Assembly (NCBI RefSeq): GCF_032362555.1
Contig: NC_083516.1
Location: 2,257,001-2,321,000 of the forward strand
Direction: 5' to 3'
DNA length: 64,000 bases
Source of the DNA: Amyelois transitella
Taxonomy: Eukaryota; Arthropoda; Insecta; Lepidoptera; Pyralidae
Below the pieces are notes generated by a model. The model had not been told where the DNA came from, did not search any database, and was given only the letters and a program-made list of their open reading frames with translations. The position numbers and the translations under genes were made by a program. Below are positions 56,230 through 64,000 of the stretch, one piece after another; position 1 is the stretch's first letter, and every line of letters starts with the position of its first letter.

Positions 56230-56980
56230 TATGCTTGGAACGCCGACGTAACTGTAATTTCATATCAAACCAAACCACTACTCTGGTTACCTTATATTAA
56301 TTAGTATAAATCTATTCTATTCTATTCTATATACATAATGTATATAATGAAAAACCCATGTTTTTCAGAAAAATCGTGAACATACCAACATCCATATGGA
56401 AACAGAACCTCCCTTTTTCCAGTTGGTATACAAAAGCCAAAGTAATTATAATGTTGTAAATATCACATATTATCAATTTGTTTCATATGCTTAGACTTAA
56501 TCTAAAATCATGATGATATAGTTACTGCTTATTTATTTTTATTTACCTAAGCATTTACCAATTCATGTACACAGAAAACATTTAGTAATGATAAATACAA
56601 GAAACAATAGGATATAGGATCTGCTTGTTTCTGAAGAAATCTCTTCCAGACACAAGACAGGAGACATGATGGAAAGTGTGAGAGGCTCTCCTCCACAAAA
56701 TTATTCACTGCTTACCTAATACGAGTAATATTACCTACCGCATTATACCAAAGGTGATATAATGAATATTTATTAAGACTTATCAAACAATGACTTAAAA
56801 ATAGAGTATCTATGTAAATGTTCCTTCTATATCCAGTGTCAATTAGCAAACGATAAAGGTGTGAATTTAAAAATAAAAATAGCAGTTACCTGTTGATTAC
56901 AGCTGGTATAACTTTGCATTGTATTGTACCTACTAGATGTAAAAAACATGTTACTAATATGGCATTTGTAGCGGGAGCGA
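56230..56980. other. Intergenic, no gene seen
   Basis: A short (TTCTA)n run at 56312-56331 may be the tail of a lost LINE copy. Otherwise AT-rich DNA. Confidence 0.45.
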
Positions 56981-56984
56981 TGAT

Positions 56985-57085
56985 TCGGCTCGACCGCCAC
57001 CAAAGGGAAGATCTTCCGCCAGGCTAGGTGTTATGCTTGGGGAACCGCGGCTCCGACGATGTTATGTCGGAGGTTGTATATATAG
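56985..57085 (+). repeat. Low-copy repeat, copy 2
   Basis: GGCTCGACCGCCACCAAAGG, TCTTCCGCCAGGCTAGGTGT and GGAACCGCGGCTCCGACG. It is the pair of 20773-20880. Downstream (57090-57200) is GC-richer DNA with ATTGG motifs but no recognisable gene. Confidence 0.65.
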
Positions 57086-57779
57086 CTCCAATCCGAGAAA
57101 TCTTTGAAATCGCGTCTTAGATTCTTCGCTGCTATTGGTCGAGCGCGTCAATTTCTTCGCGATGATTGACAGTAGTTGTTTGATTTGATGTTGTGACGAG
57201 TGGCGTAGAGATGTCGCCACACATTAATAAATATAGCCACATACATTTGCATTTGAAAACGATTGTAATGCGCCACGAATAAAATTCGTAAATCCAGTCT
57301 GTTACCTTTTAACGGCTAAACCGTTGAAACGATATAATAAAATTTTAAACGTTGGTAGGTTAAAATCCGAGGCCATACCAGATAATCATTAATAGTACAT
57401 CAAATCAGGCATCGCACACGAGCATTGAATACAGACTATGCTATTTGTTAACTAAAAATAAATACCTTATTAATACAACATACGATATATTTTTATTTGC
57501 ATTCATAATCACCTGTGCAATATCTAGATTTGTGATCTAATGCCGCGTACAAAACAAATTATTTACCCTGTCACTTTTGATAGACGGTAAATAGTCAAAG
57601 CCATATTTACACACACATAATTCGGAATTTGTATATATTACATTTAAGTAAAAAAGGAGCTTGCTCACAATCTAATTCCAAAAATCTTTTTCGGGCTTCT
57701 GTTGCACTCCGGAGCATGGCACGCGACGCCGCGCCGTTTTTATCGAACGAAAGCTATCGCTGTTGCTTTTTATTAAGTC

Positions 57780-59047
57780 GTGAAACGGAACAGCGAAATC
57801 TTTTAAAAGATGTGAAAAGGGACAGTGATAGCTTTTAAGAAAGACATGAAAAGGGACAGCAATCGTTTTTTAATACGTGAAACGGGACAGCGATAGATTT
57901 TCAAAAAGACGTGAAAAGGGACATCGGGATAGCTTTTTAAAAAGACGTGAAACAGGAAAGCATTAGTTTTTTAATAGAATAGAATAGAATAGAATAGAAT
58001 AGATTTATTTTCAAAATTGGATACAAGATATCACTTATTGACGTCACATAACTTAAATCTAATTATAACTACTACCGCTTCCAAAGCGCATGTGTAGAAG
58101 AAGCGGCGGAACAAACTACACTGCAGCATTTTCATAGGACGTCAATTTACAAATATAGATCTCTTAAATCTAAATCGTGGACGAATGCACATTGTCTACA
58201 TTAAAAAACATGTATGAATGTAGAACTGATTATGTCAATACGAATATTTCGTCAAATAAAATAAATATAAAATAAAATATGTACATACTGTACAAATTAT
58301 GTCCAGATCATGTCAAAAATACACAAGCATTTAAGAGGCCATTATGTCCAGCTCGGGCCACACATGTTTATCATTAATATAATCATCCGTGCTGTAATAG
58401 GCTTTGCTACAAAGCTCAACTTTAATATACTGTTTGAATTTTCTATCATTCATTTCAAGAACACTTTTTGGTAATTTATTATAAAATCTTATACAATTAA
58501 TAAGAAATGATTTCCCTACCTTAGCCAGCCGATGTGCTGGGATCGACAACTTGTAATTGTTCCGCAGTGATCTACTAGTACATTGACCTACTTTTTTGAA
58601 AGAGTCTAAGTTTTTTCTAACATGCATGATGTTATCGAATATGTATTGGGAGGGCAAAGTTAAAATATTTAGGTTTTTGAAAAAATCTCTAAGGGAATCT
58701 CTTTGTTTAAGACCGTAGATATATCGAATTGCCCTTTTTTGTAAAATGAAAATAGTTTGTATGTCTGCTGCTGATCCCCAAAGCAGTAGACCATATGACA
58801 TTAAACTATGAAAATAACTAAAATATACTAGCTTAGCAGTTGCCACATCCGTCAAATGCCTAATACGACGAATAGCGTATGCTGCAGAACTAAGCCTTTT
58901 AGAAAGTTTTAAAATGTGAGCATGCCATTTCAAATTTGAATCTAATGTAATACGTGAAAAGGGACAGCGATAACTTTTTAAAAAGACGTGAAAAGGGATA
59001 GCAATAGTTTTTTAATACGTGAAACGGGACGGCGATAGTTTTTCGCG
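57780..59047 (+). repeat. Tandem array of 31-36-bp units, split by a LINE
   Basis: About nine units begin GTGAAAMGGGACAGCGATAG and continue with a T-run and A-run to the next GAC or TAC. Six lie at 57780-57975 and three at 58952-59047, with the LINE at 57976-58947 between them. Unit lengths near 32, 34, 31, 34, 36 and 31 suggest a higher-order period of about 100 bp. Just upstream, 57731-57771 holds one unit in reverse orientation (AAGCTATCGCTGTTGCTTTT). Confidence 0.8.
57976..58947 (-). mobile_element. Jockey/CR1-like LINE, 5'-truncated, with TTCTA-repeat tail
   Basis: The 200-aa frame 58331-58933 reads LSKRLSSAAYAIRRIRHLTD, YFSYFHSLMSYGLLLWG and IFILQKRAIRYIYGLKQRDS. This is the region after the RT domain in jockey- and CR1-type LINEs. 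The 3' UTR runs left to a (TTCTA)n microsatellite tail (TAGAA repeats at 57974-58001). The left junction reads TTTTTTAAT and the right one TAATACG, so a short TAAT target duplication is possible. The element splits the tandem array around it. The RT core is absent, so it cannot move alone. Confidence 0.8.
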
Positions 59048-59689
59048 GAAAAAAAAGGCCCAACGTGTGCCTTGCTACGGAAACTGGTTTTATATAGATC
59101 CTCCATATCAATTTTGCCAATAACTTTCAAGTACAGACATCGGTCAGTTACTTTATTATACGTATACGTAAGGATATTAATAGGATTTTTGATGGTGAAA
59201 TGACGCTTCGTGAAAATAAAACCATTTTTTACCATTTAAAGACATTTATTCATAGTCTAAAATTGCACTAAATACCTATAGGTTATATTCTACATCTGTA
59301 ACACTGCCATCAATGAAGGCAAACATACATATATCGTTACCTCTTATATACAAAGCAGACAGAGCCAACAGTATCATCTGACATCTTTTCAAATCTATTT
59401 CATTAAATATATATTGTGTTGAGATCGTCATGATTCCCTCTCTTTCTAGCTTTAAGGTTAACTGGAGGGATAGAAAGAGATAGAAGATACGGTCGTAAAT
59501 AAGGTATCCCGTCGCAGGAACTGGTCTGAAGCGGGTCTTAATCGCTGCCTGTTTTAAATGACTTTTAGGAAAGTCAAGGCCAGGAGGGTATCCAAATGTA
59601 AATTCTGATTCTATTTCTTTCTACTTAATAACTCTGATAAATAACCTTAATTATAAACATCAACTCTTATAACAGCATGACAATTGATG

Positions 59690-60396
59690 AAATGACAGCA
59701 TGTAATATTTTGATTGGAGGAGAAAAAGTTGAGCAAGTGAAAGAGTTTGTATATCTAGGATCAAAGTTTACATCAGATGGCAAGTGTGATAGTGATATTG
59801 AAAGGAGAGTGAACGCGGGGAACATGGTGAATGGAGCTTTGCATGCCTTTATGAGCAGTCAGAAACTATCCAAAAAGGCTCGACTGGCTGTGCACAGGGG
59901 CGTGTTGGTCCCGACATTAATGTATGGGAGTGAAAGTTGGGTATGGCAAAAGAAGCACGAAAGCAGAATAAATGCAGTGGAAATGAGAGCGTTAAGAAGT
60001 ATGTTGGGTGTGAAATTGAGTGACCGGATAAGGAACAGCGTGATAAGGGAATGTTGTGATGTGAAAGAAGATGTAGTTACAGGAATAGAAAAGGGTATGT
60101 TGAGATGGTTCGGTCATGTGGAGAGGATGAATGAAAACAGGTTAGCAGATATACATGGAGAGTGTGGAGGGAAAGGTCGGAGTGGGAAGACCTAGACGAA
60201 CGTATCTTGATCAAATTAAGGACGTCCTGGTAAAGGGTCAGGTCAAAAGTACCCGAAACCGCCGAGCTTGCATGAAGAGAGTTATGAATGTAGATGAAGC
60301 AAAGGAAGTATGCAGAGATCGTGGCAAGTGGAAAAAGGTAGTCTCTGCCTACCCCTCCGGGAAAGAGGCGTGATTTTATGTATGTATGTATGTAAC
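59690..60396 (+). mobile_element. RTE-like LINE, strongly 5'-truncated copy with a frameshift
   Basis: It matches the C-terminal 40% of the element at 15147-16861 with very few differences, starting within GGEKVEQVKEFVYLGSKF and running to the GKEA stop and a (TATG)n tail at 60377-60393. The frame breaks near 60150, where a few bases are missing relative to the other copy; a second frame resumes to the end. It carries only the region after the RT catalytic core and is not functional. The near-identity to the first copy points to a young insertion. It sits about 110 bp from the 3' end of the zinc-finger gene. Confidence 0.87.
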
Positions 60397-60502
60397 TCTT
60401 ATAACACGTCACACATTACCAAAGTGTAATAATTCAATGAAAATGTGACGACGAAAATTCATACCATAACTATTTAATATCATATTCCAAGCTATTTATT
60501 AT

Positions 60503-63500
60503 CTAATCATCTTCAGCACACTGCTCTATCTTAATGCTGACGAAATCAGTCGGCTCCAGTTCCTCCTCAGGCTCGCTCGGCACTTCATTCTTTATCAGCA
60601 CTTCGTGGGATTTCTCGCATGAAGTCTCACCTTTCTCATTAACATTCAAATTGTCCGAGATTATCAGTTGGTTTTTGTTCGGAGGTCCGAATATTTTGGT
60701 CATGGTATCTTCGTCGAGGCCCAACTCGCAATCTCTCGGATCCACACGGCTGTAGAAATCTTTGAGGTTGACCACGGCTTCTCGTAAGCCATGTCGTTTG
60801 CGGAGATGTTTGAGTATGGATTTCTTCGCCGCGTAGGATTTCGGACAGATTTTGCACTGAAAATATATTTTAAACACATTGAGAGGTGGAAGCTTATAAT
60901 TGATTGAATTTAAACCTAAAATAACTTTTGTAAAAAGAGAACCGGCTCCAATCTATTGTCCTACTTTTTTAATTTTTAAAACCATCTCCTAAGTGTAATA
61001 AACACTTTCCTGAAAACCGCATCAGAATCGGTTCAGCAAAACGGTAGATAATCGCGTACAAACATACATACAGGTCAAACTGGGAACCGGCTTTTTTAAA
61101 GTCGGTTAGAAATAATATAAGTTCAATTTATCTAGAACATAAGCTAACATAGACTTTTATAGAAAAATATTATGAGTAATTAACTGCAACATTTGACGTC
61201 AGACTGAAAAAACAAAATTAAGTTCCAAACATAACTTGACATCCGATTAATGTCCAACGACGGCTTCTATACTTTCAGTTAGGTCAAGGAAAAAATTGTA
61301 TCTGAAACCACATGGAGCACAAATCACACCTTGGCTGTTGTGCCTCTGTGCTAATTTCCTTTTGTTACATACATACATACATATAGTCACGTCTATATCC
61401 CTTACTGGGTAGACAGAACCAACATTCTTGAAAAGACTGATAGGCCACGTTCAGCTTTTTGGCTTCATGATTGAATTGAGATTCAAATAGTGACAGATTG
61501 CTAGCCCGTCGCCTAAAAGAGGAATCTCAAGTTTATAAGCCTATCCCTTAGTCGCCTTTCACGACATCTGTGGGAAAGACATGATTTATTTATGTAGATA
61601 CAGCAAAACAAGTACGCAGGGAGGATGGATGTTAAGTAAAAAATATCTACGCGCTCTACCCCTCCGGAAAAGAGATATTATTAAACGTAGTAAAATCATC
61701 ACAATACCTTAAACGTGTTGACGGCACTATGCGTGATCACGTGATACTTGAGACTGGTGCACGTGGCGAACGCCTTGCCGCAGACGGGGCACGGGTACTG
61801 CGCGCTCGTGTGGTTGATGCGCAAGTGGCGCAGCATGTAGCGCTCGTCTTGGTAGCGCTTGTCTGGGGGGAACGTGTTTGTTAGCCCGCCCAATGTTATA
61901 CAGGGTGTGTGGTTAATCGGGTTTCATATTTAAGGACAAGGTTAATTGTGGACACGCTTAACTTTATACCGTCACTTTTGATTTATTGAAAGATTTGACA
62001 ATTATTAAGTGATATAAAGTATCCTATAATAATGAATAAAATTTTTGAATTTGAATTTAAATTTTGAATTTATAAAGTAATAAACCAACAAAATACTCGC
62101 TGGTTAAAAACAAAATAATAGTTTAAATAGCGCACCGAGTCTCAGATTGTTCGGTCACCTAGGTACGCTAGGCACACCGCCGCTCTTTCAACTCGTCGGT
62201 TGTATTCGTTTATCAGCGGGTCGCCGACGTGGATTGCCACACTTCTTGTTTTTTTTTTTCAATTAGGTAAAATTATTAAACCCCTATTTTTTTCTAATTA
62301 TTTGGAACGAGAATAAGATACTGAGTGCCCCCTTTCAATATGCAACGCAATTTACCTGACACCCTGTATATATGACAAGTGAGTCATGACGTCTAGTCTT
62401 AGTCTAGCTTTGTCGCATGTCGGACACGGGTACTGCCGAAGAACGATCTTTATAAAAGGCATTCTTCTATTTTTTCTTATTTATTACATTTAGTCGCCTT
62501 ACTGACCACTGTGACCCGGTTAACAATGGAATCTAACCAAGTAAGGACCACGGATGGTGTACTAAAAGCCTCGTGGTTTTCTCATCTACAGAAAATATGT
62601 AGTGGCGCTCCTTTAACTCTACACTTGATAGTAACTTCTAAGTACATCAATAACTCCTGCCTTACCACATAATGGACACTTGATGGATCCTTTCTTGGCA
62701 TCGTGAATCTTCATATGCTCCCTCAGGGAACAACCGCTGGTGAACAGCTTGGAGCAGACCGGACAAGTCTCCAGATCTGAAGAAAAGGATATCAAAAATA
62801 CATTATGCAAAGATTTTAATACATACATACATACATATGGTCGCGTCTATATCCCTTGCGGGGTAGACAGAGCCACCAGTGTTAAAACGACTGAATGGCC
62901 ACGGTCAGCTATTCGGCTTAATGATAGAATTGAGATACAAATAGTGACAGGTTGCTAGCCCATCGCCCAAAAAATAATCCCAAGTTTGTAAGGCGCCTTT
63001 TACGACATCCATGGGAAAGAGATGGAGTGGTCCTATTCTTTTTTGTATTGGTGCCGGGAACCACACGGATTTTTATTTCTATTCAAATTTTCACACACAA
63101 CAATACATACACATATTATGTTTTTATCCGTCACTGGGTAGACATAGTTGATAATTACAATACTCTAAGACCTTGATAGCGTATCGGCGTAGTGTTGAAA
63201 TTGAAATTCAGATGATGACATGTTGCCAACCCATCGCCTTAATCCATCAAACTAAACTTAGCATACTAGATTTGTGACTATCGGCTGAGTCTACCAAGTA
63301 AAAAAACTGTAATATGTGTGTATGTAAATAAATTAAGACTACTTACTCTCTCCAGTATGTTTTCTTATATGATACGTCAGCTTAGATTTCTGCACGAATG
63401 TCTGTCCGCAATACAGACAGGCGAAGGAAGTTTGTTTGGAATGTGTTCTGAAAACATTTTTATTTAAGGTTAACTCGTTTTACAACTTGCACTCCATATA

Positions 63501-64000
63501 ACAAAAGTTTAAACGAAAACAATTTTATTATAAATTGCGCTAAACGGTTCGCTCGCTGATGTTATGTTCACAGGACGTCTTAACAAGCCAATTATTTTCC
63601 TCACCTTAATAGCATCGGTTAGTATTCAAACTAATGTACATAACTTCGAAAATAGTAATTATAAGATCACTACATAGTATAAAACAAAGTCGCTATTTTA
63701 GTCTGTTTGTCTGTATGCTTAAATCTTTAAAATTACGCAACGGATTTTGATGCGGTTTTTTGTAACAGGTAGAGTGATTCAAGAGGAAGGTTTTTATGTA
63801 TATTTTTTTCCGAATTTTGCACCCGTGCGAAGCCGGGGCGGGTCGCTAGTTGACTATAAATATAATCACCTAGAATGCGAAGTGCACGCTCCTTTATCAG
63901 CGAATGTTCGAGGGCAATGCTGACACGCATACGGCCTCTCGCCCGTGTGTCTCCGTTCGTGTCGCAACATGTTCGAGCGTTGAACGAAACGCATCGGACA
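60503..64000 (-). CDS. C2H2 zinc-finger protein, C-terminal five exons (gene continues beyond the right edge)
   Basis: Partial gene; the 5' part is outside the window. Exons: 63870-64000 (edge), 63347-63447, 62666-62776, 61708-61862, 60503-60856. Junction phases agree throughout; one finger is assembled across a junction, where CPLCG joins [18 protein letters not shown]. Seven C2H2 fingers can be read: a partial one ending NMLRHERRH, then CQHCPRTF...[13 protein letters not shown]...[13 protein letters not shown]...HMKIH, CPLCGDKRY...[14 protein letters not shown]...HVITH and CKICPKSY...HLRKRH. A TGE linker follows two of them. After the last finger comes an acidic tail of about 95 aa containing VSIKIEQ, a sequence resembling a SUMO-acceptor site. 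The probable role is DNA binding in the nucleus, as in many insect zinc-finger regulators; target and name cannot be given. Stop TAG is at 60503-60505, with AATAAA (minus) right behind it at 60495-60500. Confidence 0.9.
61368..61590 (-). mobile_element. CATA-tailed short element, nearly full length
   Basis: CATACATACATACATATAGT, then the tail, to CTTTCACGACATCTGTGGGA. It sits in the intron between the last two zinc-finger exons. Confidence 0.78.
61901..62366. mobile_element. Mariner-type MITE (TIR CAGGGTGT, TA target site)
   Basis: It starts CAGGGTGTGTGG and ends TTTACCTGACACCCTG, each bordered by TA. The outer ~38 bp on each side form imperfect inverted repeats (both reach CATATT). It is 466 bp long with no transposase frame. 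The left end lies 38 bp from the acceptor of zinc-finger exon 61708-61862. Confidence 0.75.
62380..62448 (-). pseudogene. Half zinc finger, probable dead exon
   Basis: The minus strand reads [20 protein letters not shown], resembling [20 protein letters not shown] of exon 61708-61862. The finger core is broken. The true exons on both sides splice in phase without it, so it is not part of the traced message. A GTAAAT donor in the adjoining MITE end would follow it. Confidence 0.5.
62818..63073 (-). mobile_element. CATA-tailed short element, full length
   Basis: CATACATACATACATATGGT, CGCGTCTATATCCCTTGCGG, to GGTGCCGGGAACCACACGG. Its tail lies about 40 bp from zinc-finger exon 62666-62776. A decayed second piece follows at 63110-63260 (TCCGTCACTGGGTAGACATA). 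Confidence 0.8.
63585..63660 (-). mobile_element. tRNA-derived SINE (family 2), short fragment
   Basis: CATCGGTTAGTATTCAAACT followed by AATGTACATAACTTCGAAAA, an internal piece of family 2. It lies in the intron between zinc-finger exons. Confidence 0.6.
63680..63852 (+). mobile_element. Helitron-like element ending 17 bp from a zinc-finger exon
   Basis: Start ATAGTATAAAACAAAGTCGC, middle ACGCAACGGATTTTGATGCG, end AAGCCGGGGCGGGTCGCTAG. This is a frequent insect repeat with a CTAG end. The splice donor of exon 63870 follows closely. Confidence 0.65.

Noticed and set aside
62380..62448. Additional exon of the zinc-finger gene
   Set aside because: Exons 62666-62776 and 61708-61862 join in phase and complete a C2H2 finger; including this piece would break that finger.
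1..64000. CRISPR arrays, bacterial operons or integrative elements
   Set aside because: The window is clearly eukaryotic (spliced genes, SINEs, LINEs, Helitrons); no regularly spaced direct repeats with unique spacers were seen.

Overview
The window looks like nuclear DNA of a moth or butterfly (Lepidoptera). It is AT-rich and has canonical GT-AG introns. It is crowded with families typical of that order: Lep1-type non-autonomous Helitrons that end in a CGCGGAC-GAA-GTCGCG hairpin plus CTAG, tRNA-derived SINEs, RTE-like LINEs with (TATG)n tails, and a very abundant short element with the same kind of tail. Species cannot be fixed from the sequence alone.

Layout. 1-25,122: gene-poor and repeat-rich. 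The main items are a 5'-truncated RTE-like LINE with an intact reverse-transcriptase frame (15,147-16,861, minus) and a decayed coding-like frame near 14.7-14.96 kb. 25,123-50,599 (minus): one complete gene, the orthologue of VWA8, a mitochondrial dynein-like AAA+ ATPase with a C-terminal von Willebrand A domain. I could trace 21 coding exons whose phases all agree; they give 4,188 nt, or 1,395 residues. Its 9.3-kb intron 5 hosts an intronless gene on the opposite strand (46,128-47,120, 330 aa, unknown function). 51,329-52,654 (minus) and 54,873-56,186 (plus): two intronless, divergently oriented, intact acid lipases that are close paralogues. 56.2-60.4 kb: a 31-36-bp tandem repeat array split by a LINE, then a second truncated RTE copy. 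60,503-64,000 (minus): the 3' part of a C2H2 zinc-finger gene, five exons and seven fingers, running off the right edge.

The genes do not form a pathway. VWA8 belongs in mitochondria, the lipases are probably secreted or lysosomal, and the zinc-finger protein is probably nuclear. The most unusual content is architectural. VWA8 lacks the long central segment I know from vertebrate VWA8. Two of its exons have decayed partial copies next to them that keep a splice donor. A Helitron end lies 3 bases inside one of its introns and supplies part of the donor site. The abundant short element carries the RTE LINE's 3' tail. The two lipases share a 134-bp block at about 98% identity inside clearly more diverged flanks.
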